DNA of 64,000 bases from Microvirga soli. GTDB lineage: Bacteria > Pseudomonadota > Alphaproteobacteria > Rhizobiales > Beijerinckiaceae. The position numbers were made by a program, and so were the translations under genes. The notes below the pieces were generated by a model. The model saw only the letters and a program-made list of their open reading frames with translations, did no database searches and was not told the origin of the DNA. The stretch covers positions 186,001-250,000 of the forward strand of contig NZ_JAERQE010000002.1 of assembly GCF_016734765.1 (NCBI RefSeq). The letters run 5' to 3'. Every line of letters begins with the position of its first letter. The stretch's first letter is position 1. Positions 54,627 through 63,024 of this stretch are shown here, one piece after another.

Positions 54627-56210
54627 ATGACCGATCTTCCGGCCCCGGTGGGCCGCCGCCGAACCTTTGCGATCATCTCCCACCCGGACGCGGGCAAGAC
54701 CACGCTGACCGAGAAGCTGCTGCTTTTCGGAGGCGCGATCCAGCTTGCCGGCGAGGTGAAGGCCAAGAAGAACCGCGTCTCGACCCGGTCCGACTGGATG
54801 GGCATCGAGAAGGAGCGCGGCATCTCCGTGGTGACCTCGGTCATGACCTTCGAGTATGGCGACTGCGTCTTCAACTTGCTCGACACGCCGGGCCACGAGG
54901 ACTTCTCGGAAGACACCTATCGCACGCTGACCGCCGTCGATTCCGCCATCATGGTGATCGACGCGGCCAAGGGCATCGAGGCGCGCACCCGCAAGCTGTT
55001 CGAGGTGTGCCGCATGCGCGACATCCCGATCGTCACCTTCATCAACAAGATGGACCGCGAGGCGCGCAGCCCCTTCGACCTGCTCGACGAGATCGAGAAG
55101 ACGCTGGCGCTGGACACCGCACCCGTCACCTGGCCGATCAGCCAGGGCCGGAGCTTTGCCGGCACGTTTGACCTGCGCCGCAACGTCGTGCGCCGCATCG
55201 ACACCGACGAGGAGCCGACGCCCGTCTCCGGTCCCGAGGATCCGAAGCTGATGAGCCTGCTGCCGCCGGAAGAGGCGGATGCTTGGCAGGAGGAGGTGAT
55301 GCTCGCGCAGGAGGCCTGCAAGCCGTTCGATCTGGAGTCCTTCCGCGAAGGTCATCTCACGCCCGTGTTCTTCGGCTCGGCTTTGCGCAATTTCGGCGTG
55401 CGCGATCTTATCGATGCGCTGGCTGCTTACGCGCCGCCGCCGCGCGGCCAGGAGGCCGACAAGCGCCTTGTCGAGGCGGGCGAGCCCAAGATGTCGGGCT
55501 TCGTGTTCAAGATCCAGGCCAACATGGATCCGAACCACCGCGACCGCATCGCGTTCATGCGCATCTGCTCGGGCAAGCTCCAGCGCGGCATGAAGGCGAA
55601 GCTCGTGCGCACGGGCAAGCCCATGAGCCTGAACTCGCCGCAATTCTTCTTCGCGCAGGATCGTGCCATTGCGGACGAGGCATGGGCCGGCGACGTGGTG
55701 GGCATTCCCAACCACGGCACCTTGCGCATCGGCGATACGCTCACCGAGGGCGAGGACCTCGTGTTCCGCGGCGTGCCGAGCTTCGCGCCGGAAATCCTGC
55801 GCCGCATCAAGCTGCAGGATGCCATGAAGGCCAAGAAGCTGCGTGAGGCCCTGCAGCAGATGGCCGAGGAAGGCGTCGTGCAGCTCTTCGTGCCGCAGGA
55901 CGGCTCCGGCGCTATCGTGGGCGTCGTGGGCGCGCTGCAGCTCGACGTGCTGAAGGAGCGCTTGGCCGCCGAATACGGCCTGCCGATCGACTACGAGCCG
56001 ACGCGCTTCTCCATCTGCCGCTGGATCACGGCGGACGATCCGCGGGAGCTCGACAAGTTCATCGAGAGCCACCTGTCGTCCATGGCGCGGGATCTCGACG
56101 AAGCGCCCGTGTTCATGGCGGCAAACCAGTTCAACCTTCAATACGAGGTTGATCGCTACAAGGCGATCCAGTTCTCGGACGTGAAGGATTATCAGAAGAA
56201 GGCGGCTTAA
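54627..56210 (+). CDS. prfC: Peptide chain release factor 3
   Basis: 527 residues from ATG 54627, matching RF3 length. GTPase motifs: G1 SHPDAGKTTLTEKLL, G3 DTPGHEDFSEDTYR, G4 NKMDRE, with the switch segment VKAKKNRVSTRSDWMGIEKE. C-terminal domains II and III follow (GFVFKIQANMDPNHRDRIAF, VGALQLDVLKERLAAEYG). RF3 recycles RF1/RF2 from the ribosome after termination. The upstream leader contains the 16S 3'-end copy. A terminator overlaps the stop. Confidence 0.96.
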   Translation: MTDLPAPVGRRRTFAIISHPDAGKTTLTEKLLLFGGAIQLAGEVKAKKNRVSTRSDWMGIEKERGISVVTSVMTFEYGDCVFNLLDTPGHEDFSEDTYRTLTAVDSAIMVIDAAKGIEARTRKLFEVCRMRDIPIVTFINKMDREARSPFDLLDEIEKTLALDTAPVTWPISQGRSFAGTFDLRRNVVRRIDTDEEPTPVSGPEDPKLMSLLPPEEADAWQEEVMLAQEACKPFDLESFREGHLTPVFFGSALRNFGVRDLIDALAAYAPPPRGQEADKRLVEAGEPKMSGFVFKIQANMDPNHRDRIAFMRICSGKLQRGMKAKLVRTGKPMSLNSPQFFFAQDRAIADEAWAGDVVGIPNHGTLRIGDTLTEGEDLVFRGVPSFAPEILRRIKLQDAMKAKKLREALQQMAEEGVVQLFVPQDGSGAIVGVVGALQLDVLKERLAAEYGLPIDYEPTRFSICRWITADDPRELDKFIESHLSSMARDLDEAPVFMAANQFNLQYEVDRYKAIQFSDVKDYQKKAA

Positions 56211-56226
56211 CAGCCGCCTTTCTTTT
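56199..56226. terminator. Terminator overlapping the prfC stop
   Basis: AAGGCGGCT and AGCCGCCTT pair around a short loop containing the prfC TAA, followed by TTCTTTTT. It may also end the convergent HWE kinase transcript, whose stop is just beyond, though the minus-strand T-tract is weak. Confidence 0.8.
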
Positions 56227-56229
56227 TGC

Positions 56230-57696
56230 TCAGGCCTTGAGCTGGTTCAGGGGCAGGTCGATGCGCACCTGCAGGCCTTCCGCGCGCCAGTCGTACGCGA
56301 TGGCGCCGCCGAGCTGGTCCGTTACGCTCCGGTGCACGAGCTTCGAGCCGAAGCCTTCCGTGCTCGGTACGCCCTGCGTCGCCGGCCCGTTTTCTTCCTG
56401 CCATGTGAGTGTGAGCATCACGCCCCGTATCCAGGCGATCCTCAGGCGACCTTCGGGAACCGACAGGGCGCCGTATTTCAACGCGTTGGTGGCCAGTTCG
56501 TGCAGCACCAGGGTGAGGATCGTTGCAGCCTTCGGGCCGATCCGCACCGGCGGCCCCTCAAGGGTGATCGGGGACGGCGCGTCCTGGTTGACGTGCGGCG
56601 CCAGGATGGCCTCCACGATCTTCTCGACCGTGGTCTCCTCATCGGTCGGCTCACTGCCCGTGATGGCCGGACGGATCAGCTCATGCGCACGGGCGAGGGC
56701 GTCGATGCGCCCGCGCAGGGCGGCAGCCATCTGCTTGGGCGTCTCAGCCGTCCGTGCCGTCATGGCAATCATGCCGCTCGTCATGGCGAACAGGTTTTTG
56801 ACCCGGTGGTTGAGCTCCTGCACCAGGAGTTGGCGGATCTCTTCGTTCCTGCGGCGCTCCGTGATGTCGATGATCGTTCCGAGAACCCGGGCGGGTTTCA
56901 GCTCGCCATTGATGATCTCGTAGAGCATGCGGCCACGGCTGAGGATCCAGCGGATCTCACCGTCAGGGCGCACAACCCGGTGCTCGATCTGGATCTGCCC
57001 CCCCGAGCGGGGATCGCTCAAGGACCCGACGCTGCTCGCCACATGCTCGCGATCGTCCGGGTGAATGGCCGAGTACCAGAACTCATAAGTCGCGGGCTCG
57101 CTCCGCGGCAGGCCGAAGATGTCCTTCTGCCGGTCCGACCAGAAGGTCTCGCCCGTCTGGACGTTCCACTCCCACAGGCCCATCTCGGTGGCTTCGACGG
57201 CAAGCGCCAGACGCTCGTTGTGAAGCGCAACCTCGCGGGCCTTGAGCTCAGCCTCGCCACGCGCCTTGACCCGCTCGGTTACATGGGCGGCGAGAGCAAG
57301 GATCCCGCTGATCTCATCGCCCCCGTCGCGGACCGGCAGAAACTTGATATCCCAATAGGTGGTGGTGCCGGGCGTAAGGACGAGGGGATGGTCCTTCAGC
57401 TCCTGCGGCTCGCCGGTTTGGAACACCTTTCCCCGCAAGGTCCAAAGCTCATGGGTGTATTTTTCACCCATGACCTCGGACACGGTTCGGCCGACGATGT
57501 CCTCGTCGGGGACGGACAGGGCGGACCGGAACAGGCGGTTCGCAAAGGCGAATTGCTGGTGCGGCCCAAGGGTCACCGAGATGGCCAGCGGCACATTCTC
57601 GAGAAGCTCGGACAAAGCCTCCCGGCTGAACCCTTCCGCTCCCCCCTGGAGACGGATCTCATCGAGACCATAGGCCCAGGGCTGAGAGGGACTCAC
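56230..57696 (-). CDS. PAS-domain HWE-family histidine kinase
   Basis: 488 residues from a GTG at 57696 with AAAGGATG upstream. Two PAS domains (~25-145, ~165-290, the second with WNVQTGETFWSDRQKDIFGL, a PAS_3 type) precede an HWE kinase: ELNHRVKNLFAMTSGMIAM with the phospho-His, LVLHELATNALKYGALS (N box) and LTWQEENGP, GFGSKLV. No membrane helix, so it is soluble. HWE kinases are frequent in Rhizobiales and often act in light, redox or general stress signalling. No response regulator is adjacent, making it an orphan. Confidence 0.9.
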   Translation of the reverse strand: MSPSQPWAYGLDEIRLQGGAEGFSREALSELLENVPLAISVTLGPHQQFAFANRLFRSALSVPDEDIVGRTVSEVMGEKYTHELWTLRGKVFQTGEPQELKDHPLVLTPGTTTYWDIKFLPVRDGGDEISGILALAAHVTERVKARGEAELKAREVALHNERLALAVEATEMGLWEWNVQTGETFWSDRQKDIFGLPRSEPATYEFWYSAIHPDDREHVASSVGSLSDPRSGGQIQIEHRVVRPDGEIRWILSRGRMLYEIINGELKPARVLGTIIDITERRRNEEIRQLLVQELNHRVKNLFAMTSGMIAMTARTAETPKQMAAALRGRIDALARAHELIRPAITGSEPTDEETTVEKIVEAILAPHVNQDAPSPITLEGPPVRIGPKAATILTLVLHELATNALKYGALSVPEGRLRIAWIRGVMLTLTWQEENGPATQGVPSTEGFGSKLVHRSVTDQLGGAIAYDWRAEGLQVRIDLPLNQLKA

Positions 57697-57767
57697 GCTG
57701 ACATCCTTTGCGAAAGCACATGAACGGGAGGGGTCATGCCACGCTGATCTTGTTTTGCAATCTTGTT

Positions 57768-58718
57768 CTAGGCTGTCAGCTTGCTTTGTCCAGCGGTATC
57801 CGGAGCCTCCAGAAGAGCGCGGGACGGGGCTTTCTCTGAAAACTGCACCTGCGCCTGCACGATGTCGGCGATGGTCGGCAGGCTCGCCTCGTTGCCGAGA
57901 TGCTGGATGGCATGGGACGAAGCCCCGCGGGCGAAGATGAAATGCTCGCGCCAGGGCAGCTCAGGCCGGGCCATGGCGGAATAGACATAGGCGCCGTGGA
58001 AGATGTCGCCCGCGCCGTTCGTGTCCACCACCTTGTCGCCCGGAACGTCCAGGGCGGGCAGAACCCCTTCCTGGCCGGTCTCGTCGTACCAGACAAGGCC
58101 GCGCTCGCCCAAGGTCACGCCGCCGATCTTGCAGCCGCGGCTCTTGAGATAGCCCAGCATTCCGGCAGGCGTCAGGTCCATCTGCTCGCACAGGCGCTCG
58201 GCCACGATGGCGACATCGATGAATTCCAGGAGTTCATGGGTGTTGGAGCGCAGGCCGCCGCCGTCGAGGGAGGTGAGGATCCCGGCCTCGCGGCAGGCCT
58301 TGGCGTAGTGCATGGCCGCATCGGCCTGGTGGCCGTCGAGGTGGAGGGCCTTGCAGCCCTGCAGGTTCAGCGGCGGAACGGGGTGCAGGTAATGGTCGTC
58401 GCGGCAGCGCACGATGGCGCGCTTGCCGCCGCGGGGCATGATGAAGGACAGGGAGGATTCATGGACCTTCCGGTGGTGGACCGAAATGCCGTATTTCGCC
58501 GCCATGTCGATGAACATGCGGCCGAGCCAGTCGTCGGCAATCGAGGTGAGCAGGTCGGGCGGCAGTCCCAGCTTGGCGCAGGCAAAAGCCGCCGTGACCG
58601 CATTGCCGCCGAACGAGATCGCATAATCCCGCGCCACGGTCTTCTCGTCCCCGGTCGGCAACTCGTCCGCCAGGAAAGTCACGTCGATATAGGTCTGTCC
58701 GACAAAGAGAGCATGCAT
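57768..58718 (-). CDS. PfkB-family sugar kinase
   Basis: 316 residues. The second PfkB signature VDTNGAGDIFHGAYVYSAMA contains the catalytic Asp and anion hole; the N-terminal side has TYIDVTFLADELPTGDEKTV and ISFGGNAVTAAFACAKLG (first signature). It is most like ribokinase/sulfofructose kinase-type enzymes. Last gene of the minus-strand cluster with the BadF kinase, murQ, serine hydrolase and anmK, so its substrate may be a sugar from cell-wall turnover, but this is inferred. Confidence 0.87.
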   Translation of the reverse strand: MHALFVGQTYIDVTFLADELPTGDEKTVARDYAISFGGNAVTAAFACAKLGLPPDLLTSIADDWLGRMFIDMAAKYGISVHHRKVHESSLSFIMPRGGKRAIVRCRDDHYLHPVPPLNLQGCKALHLDGHQADAAMHYAKACREAGILTSLDGGGLRSNTHELLEFIDVAIVAERLCEQMDLTPAGMLGYLKSRGCKIGGVTLGERGLVWYDETGQEGVLPALDVPGDKVVDTNGAGDIFHGAYVYSAMARPELPWREHFIFARGASSHAIQHLGNEASLPTIADIVQAQVQFSEKAPSRALLEAPDTAGQSKLTA

Positions 58719-58815
58719 CGCTAGTCATCGTCCTGCTGAATTCGCCGCCCGAGTCTTGGACGAGCGGGCATGAATAGGCAAGCCGTGCGGGCTTGGCCTT
58801 TGGACTTGGCGGTTT

Positions 58816-59724
58816 TCAGGCCCTGTTGAGGGTCGCGGCCAGGCGGGCTGCCGTCAGGGCCGCGTCCAGATCGGTGGCAATGAACTCGACGGGAGCGACA
58901 AGCCCCTTGCGGAAGGCGCTGGCCACGATCGGGTGGAGACGCGCGCTGCCGCCCACGAGAGCGACGGGCCGGGGCCCAAGGCGCTTGATCAGGGCATTGG
59001 CCAGGCGAGCCAGTTCCTCGCCGGCCTCCCTTAGAATGTGAAGGGCCGTGGCGTCATCGGCGGAGGCGGCCTCGCCGACAGCGCGGGCCAGCGACCCAAT
59101 CTTGCCCCGGTCGCCGCCATAGACGAAGGAGCGGACGATGTTCCAGTCGGTGCCGCCGAGCGCCCGGGCAAGACAGGTGCCCAATGTCGAGGTCCAGCCT
59201 GCGCCGGGGCTCTCTTCCTCGGTGCGCAGAATGGCTTTCAACGCCTCGCGGGCGATCCAGAAGCCGGAGCCGCCATCGTCGATGAGGTTTCCGCGACCGC
59301 CGACCCGCATCACCTGCTTGTCCTCGGACAGGTAGTAGCCGATGGAGCCGGTGCCGCTATAGACCAGGATGCCTTCGCCCAGGGCGAAATAGGACAGGTA
59401 GGCGATCCACATGTCCTCGGCGACGAAGACCCTGTCGGGCGGCAGCTCGAAGGTTTCCGCGAACATCGCCCGCATGGTGGCCTCGGCGGGCGTGTCGCGG
59501 GTGAGGCCGGTGATGCCCGCGATGATGCCGAGCGGCTTGCCGACTTCCAGCACGGCTTGAGCCATGTCGAGGACGATCTGGCGCGCTCGCTCTTCCGCGG
59601 CACTCGAAAAGAGATGGCCGGTCAGGGGCGCAACGGAGCCCTTGGCGACGCATTGGCCGGCCATATCCGCCAGCCGCCAGCGCGTGGCGGTTCCACCCGC
59701 ATCGATGCCCAGCCCCAGCCCCAT
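58816..59724 (-). CDS. BadF/BadG-type N-acetylglucosamine kinase
   Basis: 302 residues, ASKHA fold. Phosphate 1 motif LGLGIDAGGTATRWRLAD, phosphate 2 YSGTGSIGYYLSED and adenosine motif VALVGGSARLHPIV are in order, as in bacterial and eukaryotic GlcNAc kinases and MurK. IDDGGSGFWIAREAL is another family segment. It would phosphorylate GlcNAc (perhaps also MurNAc) released from peptidoglycan. It starts 35 bp after murQ, supporting the cell-wall recycling role. Confidence 0.87.
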   Translation of the reverse strand: MGLGLGIDAGGTATRWRLADMAGQCVAKGSVAPLTGHLFSSAAEERARQIVLDMAQAVLEVGKPLGIIAGITGLTRDTPAEATMRAMFAETFELPPDRVFVAEDMWIAYLSYFALGEGILVYSGTGSIGYYLSEDKQVMRVGGRGNLIDDGGSGFWIAREALKAILRTEEESPGAGWTSTLGTCLARALGGTDWNIVRSFVYGGDRGKIGSLARAVGEAASADDATALHILREAGEELARLANALIKRLGPRPVALVGGSARLHPIVASAFRKGLVAPVEFIATDLDAALTAARLAATLNRA

Positions 59725-59759
59725 GCGCCCGCAGCCTTCTTGTCAGTGCCAGCTTTCTG

Positions 59760-60650
59760 TTAGGACGTCTTGGGCACATCCGCCAGGGCTTTGCGCAGAT
59801 TGCCGTCGTGGCGCTCAAGCGCGCCCTGCGCGTCCGCCGGGCTGGCGCCCATGGCGATGAGAACGGCGGTCTTCAGGTCGCCGCCGGCCTCCAAGATGGC
59901 ATCCGTTGCCGTGGCCTCGTCGCAATCGGTGATCTGCATGACCATGATCTCGCTGCGGCGGCGCAGCTTGGCGTTCGTCGCGCGCATGTTGACCATGAGG
60001 CCGCGATAGACCCGGTCCATCCTGACCATGATCAGGGTGGAGAGCAGGTTGAGAATGACCTTCTGCGCCGTGCCGGCCTTCATGCGCGTCGAGCCGGCCA
60101 CCACCTCCTCGCCCGTATCGGCCAGGATCGGATGGGAGCAGACCTCGAGCAACGGCGTGTCGGGATTGTTGGAAATGCCGATGGTCTGGGCCCCGCGTGC
60201 CGCCGCTTCTTTAAGGACCGCGATGGTGAACGGCGTCCGGCCGCTGGCCGCCACGCCGATCACCACATCGTCCGGCCCGATGTTATTGTCGCGAATGCCC
60301 GCGATGCCGTCCTCGACCGAATCCTCGGCATTCTCGACTGCCTGCATGATGGCGCCTTCGCCGCCGGCGATCAGGTAGACGATGCGGTCGTCGGGCCAGT
60401 TGAAGGTCGGCGGCAGCTCGGTGCCGTCCTGAACGCCGATCCGGCCCGAGGTTCCGGCACCGGCATAAACAAGCCGTCCGCCGCGACGCAGACGCGGCAC
60501 GGCCTCTTCCGCAGCGGAGGCGATGGCAGGCAGGGATGGCCTGACGGCTGCGACGGCGGAGAGTTGCCCCTCAAGAAAGGCCGAGAGCACATCGAGGCTC
60601 GGCCAAGTGTCAAGGTCCTGGTAGCGGGTACTGAAATGTTCTGTCGCCAT
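59760..60650 (-). CDS. murQ: N-acetylmuramic acid 6-phosphate etherase
   Basis: 296 residues from ATG 60650, with GAAAG upstream. SIS-domain lyase with RLVYAGAGTSGRIGVQDGTE, VENAEDSVEDG carrying the catalytic Glu, GVAASGRTPF and STRMKAGTAQKVILNLLST. It splits the lactyl ether of MurNAc-6-phosphate to give GlcNAc-6-phosphate and lactate in the cytosol. Its substrate would be supplied by AnmK, encoded two genes upstream. Confidence 0.95.
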   Translation of the reverse strand: MATEHFSTRYQDLDTWPSLDVLSAFLEGQLSAVAAVRPSLPAIASAAEEAVPRLRRGGRLVYAGAGTSGRIGVQDGTELPPTFNWPDDRIVYLIAGGEGAIMQAVENAEDSVEDGIAGIRDNNIGPDDVVIGVAASGRTPFTIAVLKEAAARGAQTIGISNNPDTPLLEVCSHPILADTGEEVVAGSTRMKAGTAQKVILNLLSTLIMVRMDRVYRGLMVNMRATNAKLRRRSEIMVMQITDCDEATATDAILEAGGDLKTAVLIAMGASPADAQGALERHDGNLRKALADVPKTS

Positions 60651-60758
60651 GATGCCAACTTTCTTCCAGACCAATATAGGACCAGTTGAGACCCGCAACA
60701 ATCGCCCGAAGAGGATTGAGGGGCGCTGGCCTTCAAGTTTCTGTTGGCATCCTTAAAG

Positions 60759-61778
60759 TCAGGCGAGCCGATCGAACAACGCGATCACCCGCTCGCCTGT
60801 TGCACGGCGAAGGGGAAGGATCCCGCTGTCCTTGTGCCGGCTCGGATGAACCCGGTTGGTCAGGAGCGACCAGGCAAGCCCGCGCTCGAAATCGATCCAG
60901 AGACCCGTGCCCGTGAAGCCTGTGTGCCCGATGGTGTCGGGCGAACAGGAATCGCCGCCGTGCCAGCCGGGATAGAAGCCTTCCCAGCCCACGGTCCGCT
61001 TCTCCGATTCCCGCGTGCGGATGGCCTTGATGGAGGCGGGCGACAGCCCTGTGCCCTCGAGGAGTGAGTGGGCAAAATCGAGCACACCGTCGACGGTGCC
61101 GAACAGACCCGCATGGCCCGAGGCGCCGCCGAGCGCGAAAGCGTTCTCGTCATGCACCTCGCCACGGATCACGCGCCCGCGCCATGTATCCTTCTCGGTC
61201 GCCGCGCAAAGCTTCGGATCGGGCCTGAACGAGAAGCGTTCGGGAAGCGGCTGATCGATCAGTGCCTCGCCTGTGATGCGCTCGATGGCGATGCCGAGCA
61301 GCATGTAATTAATGTCGGAATAGACGGGCGGCCCCGGCTGCCAGACCCGCTGCAGGATGAAGGCACGCAGCGTGTTCGGATCCTGCCCGTAGGTGTAGAG
61401 CGGCTCCACGGCTGGCAGATGAGTCTGATGCGCGAGGCACTGGCGGAAGGTGAGCCGCCGCTCGGCCGCGTTCATGTCGTATTGGCGAAGATCCGGGATA
61501 ACCGTCACCAACGGATCGTCGAGCGCAATGCGGCCTTCCTCGACCAGTTGCAGGATGCGTGTCGTCGTGAAGATCACCTTCGTGAGCGACGCGAGGTCGA
61601 ACCATGTTTCACGGGAAACATTTTCGTGCTCCGGCTCGATCTGCGAATGGCCTTCCCATTGCACGGCGCGTTCGCCATGTGCAGTCACGATCCCAAGAAC
61701 CGCGCCTGGAATGTTGCCGCTCCGTATCGAGGCGGCGGCAGGCGCAAAGGCTTGGTCAATCAGATCCGTCAGGGCCAT
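60759..61778 (-). CDS. Serine hydrolase of the beta-lactamase/class C fold
   Basis: 339 residues. The nucleophile is Ser64 in DLASLTK (SxxK), and PVYSDINYMLLG gives the Tyr-containing second motif. The third motif is HTGFTGTG (HTG). There is no signal peptide, so it is probably cytosolic, unlike AmpC. In a cluster with anmK (7 bp apart) and murQ it could act on muropeptide-derived amides or esters, but the substrate is unknown. Confidence 0.85.
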   Translation of the reverse strand: MALTDLIDQAFAPAAASIRSGNIPGAVLGIVTAHGERAVQWEGHSQIEPEHENVSRETWFDLASLTKVIFTTTRILQLVEEGRIALDDPLVTVIPDLRQYDMNAAERRLTFRQCLAHQTHLPAVEPLYTYGQDPNTLRAFILQRVWQPGPPVYSDINYMLLGIAIERITGEALIDQPLPERFSFRPDPKLCAATEKDTWRGRVIRGEVHDENAFALGGASGHAGLFGTVDGVLDFAHSLLEGTGLSPASIKAIRTRESEKRTVGWEGFYPGWHGGDSCSPDTIGHTGFTGTGLWIDFERGLAWSLLTNRVHPSRHKDSGILPLRRATGERVIALFDRLA

Positions 61779-61785
61779 GATTGCC

Positions 61786-62883
61786 TCACGCGGCCCGGTG
61801 GAGTTCGCCTCCGGGCATGGGATGCGGCACGCCGGTTGTGGTCGGCAGGCTCAAGGGAAGGCCGAGGGTGGAGCGCACGGCGAGGTAGCCGAAGGCCTGC
61901 GCCTCAAGGAAGTCGCCGTTCCACCCCACGGTTTCCACCGGATCGACCGCAACGCCGAGTTCCTCATGCAGACGTTTCATGAAGTGCGCGTTTTGCCGCC
62001 CGCCGCCGGTGACAAGCCATCGCTGCGGGGCACGCGGCACATGCCGCAAGGCTGCGATCACGGATTGTACGGTGAATTCCGCCAGGGTCGCCGCGCCGTC
62101 CTCATCCGAGAGCGCTTCCACGCCTTTGGCGCGGGCGTGAAAATCCTGGCGGTCGAGGGATTTCGGCGCGGGCCGATCGAAGAACGGGTTCTGCATGAAC
62201 GCGGAGACGAGTGTCTCGTCGGCTGTGCCGGAGGCCGCCAACTGTCCATTCTCGTCATAGCTCAGGCCCCGACGGCGCAGCACGAAATCGTCGAGCAGCG
62301 CGCTTGCCGGGCCCGTATCGAAGGCGATCACCACATCGCCGTCGATATAGGTGACGTTCCCGACCCCACCGAGATTGAGGATCATGATCGGCTGCTGAAG
62401 GTCGCTGGCGAGCGCGCGGTGGTAGAGAGGCACGAAGGGAGCGCCTTCCCCGCCTGACGCGACATCCGCATGACGGAAGCGATAGACCGTATCGATGCCG
62501 AGCGCCTCGGCGACCTTGTTGCCGAGCCCCAGCTGACGCGTGAAGCGGATCTCCGGCCGGTGATAAACCGTCTGGCCGTGAAAGCCGATGAGCTTCACTT
62601 CCGTGCCGGCAATCCCCGCTTCGTCCATGAAGCGCCGGATGGCGGCGACATGCGCGTCCGTCACTGCCTGTTCAAGTTCCTCCAGCGGCTCGCTCTGCGC
62701 CCGCGCCGGCTCGGCGATCAACGCTTGGAGGGTTTTTCTCAAATCGTCCGGATACGAGAAGGTGCGGCCGGGCCCCGGCTTCACGACAGTGTCTCCATCG
62801 GTTTCGACGATAGAGACGTCGATGCCATCCATCGATGTGCCGCTGATCACCCCGATGGCTTTGACAATGGAACGATCCGACAT
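61786..62883 (-). CDS. anmK: Anhydro-N-acetylmuramic acid kinase
   Basis: 365 residues from ATG 62883, with GGAGACAC upstream; the longer frame crosses the divergent promoter region. GVISGTSMDGIDVSIVE, LIGFHGQTVYHRP, NLGGVGNVTYID and FDTGPASALLDDFV are the AnmK hallmarks. It opens the 1,6-anhydro ring of anhydro-MurNAc and phosphorylates it to MurNAc-6-phosphate. First gene of the five-gene minus-strand cluster. Confidence 0.95.
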   Translation of the reverse strand: MSDRSIVKAIGVISGTSMDGIDVSIVETDGDTVVKPGPGRTFSYPDDLRKTLQALIAEPARAQSEPLEELEQAVTDAHVAAIRRFMDEAGIAGTEVKLIGFHGQTVYHRPEIRFTRQLGLGNKVAEALGIDTVYRFRHADVASGGEGAPFVPLYHRALASDLQQPIMILNLGGVGNVTYIDGDVVIAFDTGPASALLDDFVLRRRGLSYDENGQLAASGTADETLVSAFMQNPFFDRPAPKSLDRQDFHARAKGVEALSDEDGAATLAEFTVQSVIAALRHVPRAPQRWLVTGGGRQNAHFMKRLHEELGVAVDPVETVGWNGDFLEAQAFGYLAVRSTLGLPLSLPTTTGVPHPMPGGELHRAA

Positions 62884-62917
62884 CTGTGTCTCCGACTGCG
62901 CGTGGTTGGTCGCGACC

Positions 62918-62962
62918 ATAGCACAGCGCGCGAACCGGTCCAGAGTGGTATGATATTGGACC
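62918..62962. promoter_or_regulatory. Candidate operator between anmK and the binding-protein gene
   Basis: GGTCGCGACC (62918-62927) is a palindrome, and GGTCCA (62937-62942) is repeated inverted as TGGACC (62957-62962); a further AGGTCC lies at 62968-62973. Clustered GGTC/GACC half-sites in a divergent promoter suit a shared repressor site. No regulator gene is in the window. Confidence 0.4.
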
Positions 62963-63024
62963 ATGACAGGTCCGCGCCAATGACCTATAAATTACCCTGT
63001 GGCTTCCAAGGGAGGAATAAACGT

